Origin: Desulfurococcales archaeon ex4484_217_1
GTDB taxonomy: Archaea > Thermoproteota > Thermoprotei_A > EX4484-217-1
DNA length: 5,990 nucleotides
Direction of reading: 5' to 3'
Assembly (NCBI GenBank): GCA_002254745.1
Contig: NJED01000074.1
Span: forward strand, 1 to 5,990
A model generated the notes under the pieces. The model made no database searches and was not told where the DNA came from. It saw only the letters and a program-made list of their open reading frames with translations. The stretch's first letter is position 1; every line of letters starts with the position of its first letter. The translations under genes were made by a program, and so were the position numbers. This document shows positions 1-5,973 of the stretch, in pieces.

Positions 1-819
1 TCATCTTCTATTGAAAAAGAACTCGTAAAAGCTTCTAAACTTTCAGCTAAAGTTGATAGTGCAATGCTTCAAGATGGCTACACGCTATATCATCATTCAA
101 TGATTCTCTCAAATACTGGGCTTTGGGCTATAGTTCAGCAAGGCATGAACGTTGATATAGGAATGGCTAGAAGATATCACTGGCTTTCCAAGAACATACA
201 AAGTTTTGTTAGGAAACCACATACCGCAATTGCTGGGAAGAAAAACCCTGCATCGTTGAACCTAATAGATGAAGGGGTTGAAAAAACTAGAAAAACAATA
301 CTTGACCTAGCCAGAGAGAATCCTAGGAAATTCATTACGCAATACCTTGAAGCTTTAAGAATACTGAAAAGACAACACCAGATTACTTCATGGATTAACA
401 TGTCAAAAGCTTCAATATCAATGGTGAGCTTCAAGCCAAGGCTAGTGTACTATGCGCCACTTACAAGTGCTGAAAAAATAATGAAGGTTTTAGGGAAAGT
501 TTATGAAGTACAACCCAGAACCGTAGAGGAAATGCTTATACAGAAAGGTGTAGGGCCATCAGTAATTAGAGCTCTAGCCCTGGTCTCAGATTTAATATAT
601 AATGAGCCACCATCATGGAATGACCCTATAACCCACCCATACGATCCCTTCAAGTACGCCTTCGCTGTTGGAGGTAAAGATGGAATACCCTATCCTGTCA
701 ATCGTAGGGTCATGAGAGAAGTTGTTGAAAACTTAGAGGAAATAGTCTATAGAGCTAGGATTGGTGATGGAGAGAAGTTAAGAGCGCTAAGAAGATTAAG
801 GAAGCTAACGGGAGAGTGA
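1..819 (+). CDS. DUF763 family protein, C-terminal part (5' end outside window)
   Basis: The reading frame is open from base 1, so the gene starts before the window; 272 residues are visible and an ATG at 64 is internal. It belongs to DUF763 (COG1415), an archaeal and thermophile-rich family with no established function. Family-typical stretches are YHHSMI...GLWAIVQQGMN, ARRYHWLS and KPHTAIAG (about residues 72-79). Near visible residues 183-192, GVGPSVIRAL resembles a helix-hairpin-helix hairpin and is followed by ALVSDLIY and PPSWNDP. GGKDGIPYPVNR lies near 224-235, and the basic C-terminus has many Arg/Lys. The hairpin suggests nucleic-acid contact, but this is inference. No signal peptide or membrane segment is visible in this part. 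Its TGA overlaps the GTG of the next gene (GTGA), so the two are probably co-transcribed and translationally coupled. Family assignment is confident; function is unknown. Confidence 0.9.
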   Translation, partial: SSSIEKELVKASKLSAKVDSAMLQDGYTLYHHSMILSNTGLWAIVQQGMNVDIGMARRYHWLSKNIQSFVRKPHTAIAGKKNPASLNLIDEGVEKTRKTILDLARENPRKFITQYLEALRILKRQHQITSWINMSKASISMVSFKPRLVYYAPLTSAEKIMKVLGKVYEVQPRTVEEMLIQKGVGPSVIRALALVSDLIYNEPPSWNDPITHPYDPFKYAFAVGGKDGIPYPVNRRVMREVVENLEEIVYRARIGDGEKLRALRRLRKLTGE

Positions 820-1484
820 AGGTTAGAACTTTGAAAATACTTAGAGAACTAGGGTTCAGCCCTACTACCTTCTCGGAAACCATAGTTGTAACAGAAATTT
901 CGAATGGTATATGGAATTGCGCACCAATGGGTGTAAGGCTAGAAAATGACAACTTATATTTCTACATATATGAAGGAGCAAGAACCTTAAATGCTCTTAG
1001 AAGGAAAAAATACTTAACAATAAACATAGTCTACGATGTAAGCGTCTTTATGAAGTGCGTTTTCAAAAAACGTTCTAATGAAGAACTATACGAACCATCC
1101 AGCAAATTCCCCATACCCCATATTGCATCAGCTGATGCATACATAGAATGCGAATTATTGAGCCTAAAAGAAGTAAATGGGAAATTTAAGGCGATATGTA
1201 AACCCATAAATGTCGTTATCAAAAGAAGTATTCCAAGAACGTTTAACAGAGCTTTTCCAGCCATAATCGAAGCTTTAATTTACTATACTAAAATTAAACC
1301 TTTCAAGAGATTAAAGTTAAAAAGAGAACTCAAGAAACTTATAGAAAGGCTAATGCATTGCAAATACATAATAAAACATTCTACATCGAATAGGGAATAC
1401 TTAGAGTACATTGAGAAAATAATTTCTGAAGCATTAAAGGAACTAGAAGAAATAGCTAATTCAGCCAGCAATGGTGATGACTAA
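816..1484 (+). CDS. DUF447 family protein, FMN-binding split-barrel type
   Basis: A protein of 222 residues. The N-terminal pattern SETIVVTEISNG..NCAPMGVR (about residues 20-41) is the hallmark of DUF447, a family with the flavin-reductase-like split beta-barrel fold. A second family-like segment follows around LYFYIYEGARTLNALRRKKYLTINIV, and the C-terminal half is lysine-rich and helical (about 140-215). FMN binding is inferred from the family; the reaction is unknown. From memory, homologues occur near CitG-like genes and tetrahydromethanopterin-type C1 genes in some archaea and methylotrophs, but I cannot verify that here. The GTG start at 816 overlaps the previous stop by 4 bases and has GGAG (811-814) only one base upstream. 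An in-frame TTG at 831 with AGGT seven bases upstream is a real alternative that would shorten the protein by 5 residues. Confidence 0.85.
   Translation: MKVRTLKILRELGFSPTTFSETIVVTEISNGIWNCAPMGVRLENDNLYFYIYEGARTLNALRRKKYLTINIVYDVSVFMKCVFKKRSNEELYEPSSKFPIPHIASADAYIECELLSLKEVNGKFKAICKPINVVIKRSIPRTFNRAFPAIIEALIYYTKIKPFKRLKLKRELKKLIERLMHCKYIIKHSTSNREYLEYIEKIISEALKELEEIANSASNGDD
1473..1478 (+). promoter_or_regulatory. Shine-Dalgarno site for the metallo-beta-lactamase-like gene
   Basis: GGTGAT matches the archaeal anti-Shine-Dalgarno complement (AGGTGAT) and lies 5 bases before the ATG at 1484. It sits inside the last codons of the DUF447 gene, whose TAA shares one base with that ATG (TAATG). It fixes the start and argues for coupled translation. 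Confidence 0.7.
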
Positions 1485-2186
1485 TGCATGTAAAGATAGT
1501 ATATGTTTTTCATAGTTGTTTTGCGCTAATGTTTAATAGTAAAGTGCTAGTTTTCGATTATTCTGAGCTACTGGATGAAAAAGCGAGAAATTTTATTAGA
1601 AATATTGTGCGCAATAAGGAATTCCTGAAACTAAAGAATTATGCTAAAAAGTTTACGTGTATCGTATCTAGGGATGTAAGTGATGCTTGTAGCGATGTAG
1701 GAAAGCAATGTAAGATAGTTAGTGAAGGAGACGAACTAAGCTTAGACGGTATTCTGATTAAGGTTTTAGGAAGCAGTGATTTAGGCGTCTCATATTTCCT
1801 AAAGATAGATAGTCTCAAAGTTTGCAGGAGATAATTCGGATTGGCGAAGACCTTCATTACCTAAAGAATTTAACGAAATAATATGGCAAATATTTAGTAA
1901 GGTAGTTGAAGAATTAAGACAAATAATATGGCAAATATTTAGTAAGGTAGTTGAAGAATTAAGACGAAATGTAAGTAATCTTGATATCCTATTTGCTAAC
2001 CTATGTGTAGAATGCAATGACTATGGTGGTTTAAGAAAACTCTGTAAAACCTTTAACCCGAAGCTTTTGGTGCCTATGCATTTACGTGGAAATATTGAAA
2101 TACTAAAGCAGATAAGTAGCTTTCTTAAGCAATTAGCACCCAACGTTTTCCTATATGAAAGGACAGGAGACAACATAGTAATATAA
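1484..2186 (+). pseudogene. Metallo-beta-lactamase-fold protein, frameshifted and lacking the HxHxDH motif
   Basis: The first frame runs 1484-1834 (116 residues) and ends in SLKVCRR. The +1 frame then continues from about 1818 to the TAA at 2184-2186. Joined, the product is about 233 residues and resembles small metallo-beta-lactamase-fold proteins of archaea and clostridia. The visible pieces in order are YVFHSCFAL and LVFDY (residues 7-26), IVSRDVSDA (60-68), GSSDLGVSYFLKID (96-109), AGD plus NSDW just after the frame change, and LVPMHLRG near the C-terminus. AGD and the late histidine are expected metal ligands of the fold. The HxHxDH motif expected after FDY is absent in every frame of 1562-1650, so hydrolase activity is doubtful. 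A 15-residue segment is exactly duplicated (1876-1965). It could be a decaying gene, a non-catalytic relative, or a functional gene with a sequencing error at the shift. Confidence 0.7.
1876..1965 (+). repeat. Perfect 45-bp tandem duplication (two copies)
   Basis: Copy 1 is 1876-1920 and copy 2 is 1921-1965, identical at all 45 bases; the match ends on both sides (g/c at 1875/1920, a/g at 1921/1966). The period is 15 codons, so it keeps frame in the downstream part of the metallo-beta-lactamase-like gene. It doubles the segment IIWQIFSKVVEELR plus its preceding residue (E in copy 1, Q in copy 2). The segment is predicted to be an amphipathic helix, so the duplication would lengthen or repeat a helix before the strand LDILFANLC. 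Complete identity suggests a recent event or an assembly artefact. Confidence 0.95.
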
Positions 2187-2201
2187 CTATGCAGTCTTAA
2201 A

Positions 2202-2236
2202 GGAAAACTGTTTAAACGCTCTCCACAGAGTTTTCC
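2202..2236 (+). promoter_or_regulatory. Putative promoter with flanking inverted repeat upstream of the CitG-like gene
   Basis: The 62-base gap after the metallo-beta-lactamase-like gene holds TTTAAA (2211-2216, inside the palindrome GTTTAAAC) preceded by the purine-rich AAGGAAAA. This suits an archaeal BRE/TATA element about 35 bases before the ATG at 2249, and would predict a start site near 2238 and a very short leader. An exact inverted repeat, GGAAAACT (2202-2209) and AGTTTTCC (2229-2236), brackets the TATA-like element. A smaller CTCT/AGAG stem (2219-2222, 2227-2230) overlaps its right arm. The layout would suit a regulator binding over the promoter, but this is inference. Confidence 0.4.
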
Positions 2237-2238
2237 AT

Positions 2239-2243
2239 GTGAT
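2239..2243 (+). promoter_or_regulatory. Shine-Dalgarno site for the CitG-like gene
   Basis: GTGAT, part of the archaeal AGGTGAT consensus, lies 5 bases before the ATG at 2249. It supports that start, which also puts the conserved PKPGNVH motif at the usual short distance from the N-terminus. Confidence 0.55.
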
Positions 2244-2248
2244 ATTAA

Positions 2249-3139
2249 ATGTCCATAATACACGATATTGTAACTGCGGCTATCTCTTCCGTTCTTCTAG
2301 AAGTTACAGCTACACCTAAACCCGGGAATGTTCATAGATACCATGATTTCCCAGATACAAAGTACGAACACTTTGTCGTAAGCGCTGCTTCAATGCACAA
2401 ACCACTTATAGATCTCGCTAGTAGAACATATAATAAAGTAACTAAGGGAGAAGTAAACGGGTTAGACATTGGAAAATTCATTTTCGAATGTGTTAGTTAT
2501 GCTAAAAAATGGTATATTGGTGGAAACACGAACCTAGGCACTTCAACCATATTTTCTATTGAAGTACCTGCACTTATTTGCACCAAACTTCTTTCTAAAA
2601 CTTATGATCCCAAGGAAGTTTCCTTATGGGCTACACGAATAGCTGAAAAAACTACAATTGAGGATGCCATATTCTTTTACAAGGCAATAAGGGCAGCTAA
2701 CCCATCATATCTAGGTAGAGTTGTCGAAGCACCGATACCTGATGTTTTTGATCAGTTTTTTGAAGAGAAGTTGAAGGAAAATAAGAAAACACTATGGTAC
2801 GTTTGGAAACATTCTTCCACATGGGATATTGTTTCTGAAAACTGTATTTCCGGGCTCAAAACAGTCATTGAAGGGTTTCACGCTATAGACAAGTATCTAT
2901 CTATATTTAGAAACTGGAACTTAGCTATAATATCAGCATATTTAGAATTACTCTCTAAATATAGGGACTCCTTAGTCCTAAGAAAACATGGTAGAAAAGT
3001 ACAGGAGGAGGTCAGTGAAGAAGCTGAAGAAGTCTTAAGTGCCTTAATTAGTGATATCAAAAAGGGTTTGGTGTTGTTCCATCATGTTGGCCTTATTAAA
3101 CAATTTAAGACCCTAGGTGTTCAAAATGAACCACATTAG
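2249..3139 (+). CDS. CitG-like protein, triphosphoribosyl-dephospho-CoA synthase family
   Basis: A protein of 296 residues in COG1767. Bacterial CitG/MdcB members make 2'-(5''-triphosphoribosyl)-3'-dephospho-CoA, the prosthetic-group precursor of citrate and malonate enzymes, from ATP and dephospho-CoA. Visible motifs are the N-terminal helix with E18, then TPKPGNVH (22-29), DFPDTKYEHF (33-42), GGNTNLGT (91-98, equivalent to the GxNTxxG nucleotide-site motif), and IEDAIFFYKAIRAANPSYLGRV followed by PIPDVF. All parts of the family core seem present, so it is probably an active enzyme. No citrate lyase or malonate decarboxylase subunit is visible here, and archaeal members generally lack such partners, so the true product may be a different ribosylated nucleotide or cofactor. 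The start ATG has GTGAT 5 bases upstream. The stop overlaps the next gene, so these two are probably co-transcribed. Family is confident; exact substrate is not. Confidence 0.88.
   Translation: MSIIHDIVTAAISSVLLEVTATPKPGNVHRYHDFPDTKYEHFVVSAASMHKPLIDLASRTYNKVTKGEVNGLDIGKFIFECVSYAKKWYIGGNTNLGTSTIFSIEVPALICTKLLSKTYDPKEVSLWATRIAEKTTIEDAIFFYKAIRAANPSYLGRVVEAPIPDVFDQFFEEKLKENKKTLWYVWKHSSTWDIVSENCISGLKTVIEGFHAIDKYLSIFRNWNLAIISAYLELLSKYRDSLVLRKHGRKVQEEVSEEAEEVLSALISDIKKGLVLFHHVGLIKQFKTLGVQNEPH
3115..3119 (+). promoter_or_regulatory. Shine-Dalgarno site deciding the DUF711-like start
   Basis: AGGTG sits 6 bases before the ATG at 3126. An in-frame GTG at 3117 lies inside this motif, so it is more likely ribosome-binding sequence than a start codon. 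The site is within the end of the CitG-like coding region. Confidence 0.6.
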
Positions 3140-4211
3140 GGCATTAACATGCTTCTTAAATCCTAGAAAATGGAGTACCAACGAATTCAAGAACTACTTA
3201 GAGGAAAGGTTTTCTAGGTTTAGGGAAGCTTTAGATTTATTCTTGAAAAAATATAGTGTAAAATTATGGTCTTTTAGGATAGCTCTACCCTATACTCCGC
3301 ACAGTGTAAACCTTGAGGATGTCGCTAAGTTTGTTGAGGAACTTGCCGAAATATATGATATAGACTTTGTTTCAACCATACATCTGAAGGAGGAAGATCC
3401 TAGAATAACTAGTTTAGCTAGTATTTTAGAAAATTATGAGAAGATATTTGCTAGCATAAAAGTAGATAATGCTAATGAGGCGCTTAGAGTTTCTAAGATA
3501 TACGATAGTATTGAGGGATTTGCGGGAGCAAAGTTAGCTATACATGTAGGGCCGGAACTTATCACACCCTACTTTCCTTTGGCTAAGAACATGTTATCTA
3601 CCGAAGGAATAGCATTAACCCCCTTTATAATTAATGAGCTCAAAACCGCTATTAAAGATGGGGTATTATCGGAACTAATTAAAGTATTTAAAGAAACCGA
3701 GGATTACGGCATTAAGTTCTCTAAAGAAGCCAGTATAAACTATTTCGGTGTAGATACTTCACCGAGCCCATGGATGGAATTAAGTATTGCAGAAGTGGTG
3801 GAGCTAGCTTCTGGTAGTTGTTTTGGAGAATATGGGACACATTGGGGCATAAGTAGAATTATGGGCTTAATTAGAGAAACAGCGGTGAAAACAGGTATTA
3901 GAACTACGGGTTTCAACGAAATAATGCTACCTTTAGCTGAAGATAATTTACTGAAAGTTAGAGCTATTGAAGGAAGATATGGAATAAAGGATCTTCTGTC
4001 CTACATTTCAGTTTGCGTTTCCGGGCTAGATATGGTGCCTGTAGCTAAACCTCTAAACTATAAGGTCATTGCCAAGTTAATATTGGATTTGAAGTCACTA
4101 GCTGAAGTTAAAGGTAGAAGCCTAGGTTTAAGGCTTATACCTGTTTCAGCTGATTCCGGCTCGATAGTCGAGCTTAAGATGTTTGGTAAAGTTCCAGTAT
4201 TGAAGTTATAG
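3126..4211 (+). CDS. DUF711 (UPF0210)-like protein
   Basis: A protein of 361 residues from the ATG at 3126 (364 if the GTG at 3117 is used). The C-terminal half carries the DUF711 signatures in order: GVDTSPSPW (about 208-216), FGEYGTHWG (233-241), TGFNEIMLPLAEDNLL (262-276), EGRYGIKDLL, SVCVSGLDMVPV (295-306) and RLIPVSADSGS (336-346). DUF711 has a pyruvate-formate-lyase/ribonucleotide-reductase-like barrel fold, but no reaction is established for it as far as I know. Typical DUF711 proteins are about 450 residues, so this is a shorter, divergent member, perhaps of an archaeal subgroup. The N-terminal half is less conserved. There is no signal peptide or membrane segment. The gene overlaps the CitG-like gene by 14 bases, implying coupled expression and possibly a shared pathway. 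The family call is fairly sure; function is unknown. Confidence 0.8.
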   Translation: MNHIRALTCFLNPRKWSTNEFKNYLEERFSRFREALDLFLKKYSVKLWSFRIALPYTPHSVNLEDVAKFVEELAEIYDIDFVSTIHLKEEDPRITSLASILENYEKIFASIKVDNANEALRVSKIYDSIEGFAGAKLAIHVGPELITPYFPLAKNMLSTEGIALTPFIINELKTAIKDGVLSELIKVFKETEDYGIKFSKEASINYFGVDTSPSPWMELSIAEVVELASGSCFGEYGTHWGISRIMGLIRETAVKTGIRTTGFNEIMLPLAEDNLLKVRAIEGRYGIKDLLSYISVCVSGLDMVPVAKPLNYKVIAKLILDLKSLAEVKGRSLGLRLIPVSADSGSIVELKMFGKVPVLKL

Positions 4212-4215
4212 TTAC

Positions 4216-4223
4216 TTTATAAG
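4216..4223 (+). promoter_or_regulatory. TATA-box-like element upstream of lysJ
   Basis: TTTATAAG lies just after the DUF711-like stop and about 58 bases before the lysJ ATG. It matches the archaeal TATA consensus, predicting transcription from about 4245-4250. The upstream purine-rich BRE is poor. Between it and the start are the palindromes ATGTACAT (4232-4239) and CATATG (4241-4246), which could be a regulator site but may be chance in AT-rich DNA. Confidence 0.45.
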
Positions 4224-4269
4224 GAAAGCTTATGTACATGCATATGTTTGAAATTTATGTTAGATCGAT

Positions 4270-4276
4270 AGGTGAT
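4270..4276 (+). promoter_or_regulatory. Shine-Dalgarno site deciding the lysJ start
   Basis: AGGTGAT, a full match to the archaeal consensus, lies 4 bases before the ATG at 4281. The in-frame GTG at 4272 is part of this motif, so the ATG is the better start. Confidence 0.75.
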
Positions 4277-4280
4277 TTTC

Positions 4281-5431
4281 ATGAACCAAGTAAAGATAAT
4301 TAATGTTTACAGGAAGTATGGATTAAAAATTGTCAAAGGGTATATGCAGTATGTTTGGGATGATAAGGGCAACAAGTATCTAGATTGCCATACAAATTAC
4401 GGTGCCGCCTTTCTAGGGCATTGCAATCCTAAGATTGTGAAACCTATAGTTGAACAATTAAATAAGCTAATGATGATACCGTATTCTATAAACAATGATG
4501 CTAGGGATAAAGTACTTAAGGATCTAAGCAAAATCTTGCCTAAGAAACTTAGTTACGTATTCTTCCAAAGTACCGGAACAGAAGCTGTTGAAGCTGCTTT
4601 GAAGTTCTCTAGAAAAGCAAGTAAGAAGAAGAAAATAATTGCTTTTGAGAACGCATTTCACGGCAGAACAATGGGTTCCCTATCGGTGACATGGAAACCC
4701 AAATACAGAGAGCCTTATCAACCGCTAATTCCAAGAGTGGTTTTCGCCAGGTTCAATAATGTTGAAGACGTAGACAAGGTAGTTGATGAGGAAACAGCAG
4801 CTGTAATTGTTGAACCTATACAAGGTGAAGGAGGTATAAATGTTGCTACAAGAGAATTTCTTTAAGGGAAAGAACAGTGGAGACAGGCACGCTGTTAATA
4901 TTTGACGAAGTTCAGTGCGGTTTCGGAAGAACCGGAAGAATATGGGCTTTTCAGCATTACAACGTTGAACCAGATATTCTAGTAGCAGGTAAGGCGGTTG
5001 GAGGAGGATACCCCGTAAGTTTTGTAGTTACCTGTAGTGAAGTAGCAGAGTCTCTTGAAATAGGAGATCATGGAACAACGTATGGAGGAAACCCCGTAGC
5101 CTGCGTTGCCGTTTCTGCAGCAATTAACGTGCTATTAAGCGAAAATGTGCCTGAACAAGCTGCTACCAAAGGAGACCTACTTAGTAAAAAACTTACTGAA
5201 CTTATTAAAGATATGAAATTGAACTTTAAGGTTAAAGGACTAGGACTTATGTTAGGTGTTGATTTCGGAAGAAACCCCGAGGAAGAAGCAATTAGGCTTA
5301 AAGACTACGGCGTATTAGCTGTTAGAGCTGGCGAAACCGTTTTAAGATACTTACCACCCTACATGATAAGTAAGGAAGACATAGAACACATAATTGATGC
5401 TTTAGAGAAATTACTAGTTGGGAAAGTTTAA
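4281..5431 (+). pseudogene. lysJ: LysJ, LysW-aminoadipate/glutamate semialdehyde aminotransferase, split by a frameshift
   Basis: A class-III PLP-dependent aminotransferase that interconverts the LysW-bound semialdehyde and LysW-lysine (or LysW-ornithine), with glutamate as amino donor, in the carrier-protein route to lysine and arginine. The 5' part (4281-4865) encodes 194 residues: GLKIVKG..YVWDDKGNKYLD, STGTEAVEAALK (97-108, phosphate cup), FHGRTMGSLSVTW and KYREPYQPL (126-148), and VEPIQGEGG (177-185). It stops at TAA 4863-4865 after REFL. The 3' part resumes in the -1 frame from about 4862: LRERTVETG, LLIFDEVQCGFGRTG (Asp contacts PLP nitrogen), ILVAGKAVGGG (catalytic Lys), GDHGTTYGGNP and VLRYLPPYMI, ending at 5431. 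The first internal ATG/GTG-type start in that frame is the GTG at 4877. Both parts match Sulfolobus LysJ closely from memory, whereas other ArgD-type enzymes fit less well. No lysW, lysX, lysZ, lysY or lysK is visible here. All catalytic residues survive in DNA, so the break is recent or an error. Confidence 0.87.
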
Positions 5432-5465
5432 TTATCTTCATTTCATGTATTTCTAGATTGATGAA

Positions 5466-5470
5466 GAGGT
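5466..5470 (+). promoter_or_regulatory. Shine-Dalgarno site for the exported-protein gene
   Basis: GAGGT lies 8 bases before the TTG at 5479 and supports that non-ATG start. An in-frame ATG at 5461 is followed almost at once by a stop (TAA 5470-5472) and cannot be the start. Confidence 0.5.
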
Positions 5471-5478
5471 AAAAGACC

Positions 5479-5973
5479 TTGAAGAATAGGGTGTCAAAAA
5501 GGTTATTTATTCAACTAGCGGTATTTACGTTAATACTGTTTATAGTGTTCATGGAACCTCTATGTGCTCAGACATATGTAGTAACAGAAACTCTTGACGT
5601 AAGCTATGATGGCACAGTACATGTTAAGGTAGAAATAGTAATTACGGAGCCTGTTAACATATTATTTCCGAAAGGAACCTCAATACTAGATATTATAGGT
5701 ACACCTAAAGCTATAAAAGAGGTCGAAGGTAAGAAACTACTAATAGCTTTTGAGCCGGGAGAAATATCGGTGGATTACGCTCTACCATTACTAACTGCAA
5801 CTCCTTCACCTACACCAACAGCATCACCATCAGCATCACCATCACCTACACCTTCTCCTACCCCTACAGCAGCTCCTACAACGATGCCTGTACCTTACGA
5901 GTACTTGCTATGGGCAATAATAATAGGTGTAGTAGTTATCATTGCTGTAGCTATTCTTAAATTTCGTCGCTAA
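5479..5973 (+). CDS. Small exported protein with Pro/Ser/Thr stalk and C-terminal membrane anchor
   Basis: A protein of 164 residues from a TTG start. The N-terminus is basic (KNRVSKR), then hydrophobic (about 9-25, LFIQLAVFTLILFIVFM), with a likely signal-peptidase site after PLCA (30/31). Residues 31-105 form a short beta-rich domain of alternating hydrophobic pattern (YVVTETLDVSYDGTVHVKVEIVI as two strands). Residues 106-139 are almost entirely Pro, Ser, Thr and Ala in SPTPT/SPSAS units, a probable O-glycosylated stalk. Residues about 142-160 are a transmembrane helix followed by KFRR, which would stay in the cytoplasm. The predicted topology is outside the cell, tethered by the C-terminus, perhaps near the S-layer. 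I recognise no family and assign no function. It follows lysJ by 47 bases with no strong promoter of its own (only a weak TTTAATTA at 5427-5434), and is probably unrelated to lysine synthesis. A GTG at 5491 is an alternative start. Confidence 0.8.
   Translation: MKNRVSKRLFIQLAVFTLILFIVFMEPLCAQTYVVTETLDVSYDGTVHVKVEIVITEPVNILFPKGTSILDIIGTPKAIKEVEGKKLLIAFEPGEISVDYALPLLTATPSPTPTASPSASPSPTPSPTPTAAPTTMPVPYEYLLWAIIIGVVVIIAVAILKFRR
5794..5895 (+). repeat. Low-complexity Pro/Ser/Thr-coding tract
   Basis: About 34 codons encode mostly Pro, Ser, Thr and Ala as imperfect dipeptide repeats (TP, SP, SA). At DNA level the units are 6-base variants such as TCACCA, TCAGCA and CCTACA, making slippage and length variation between strains likely. 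It is the stalk of the anchored surface protein. Confidence 0.8.

Noticed and set aside
1799..2017. Open frame on the minus strand across the 45-bp duplication, encoding an internal repeat
   Set aside because: Its repeat is only the reverse reading of the duplicated plus-strand gene, whose frame shows recognisable family motifs. It has no homology that I recognise.
4857..4870. Programmed -1 frameshift in lysJ
   Set aside because: TTTCTTTAAG is not a standard X XXY YYZ slippery site, I see no strong downstream stem, and a -1 slip would still leave the protein two residues short against the family spacing.
4877..5431. A separate short aminotransferase gene starting at GTG 4877
   Set aside because: It lacks the N-terminal half of the fold, and its frame is homologous up to LRERT before the GTG at 4877. 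It is the 3' part of the broken lysJ.
5432..5478. Possible T-rich terminator or promoter between lysJ and the exported-protein gene
   Set aside because: The tract is pyrimidine-rich but has no uninterrupted T run or stem, and the only TATA-like string, TTTAATTA, overlaps the lysJ stop. I saw nothing firm.
5467..5479. AGGT/ACCT hairpin that could mask the Shine-Dalgarno site of the exported-protein gene
   Set aside because: Only 4 base pairs with a 5-base loop; too weak to propose regulation in a thermophile.
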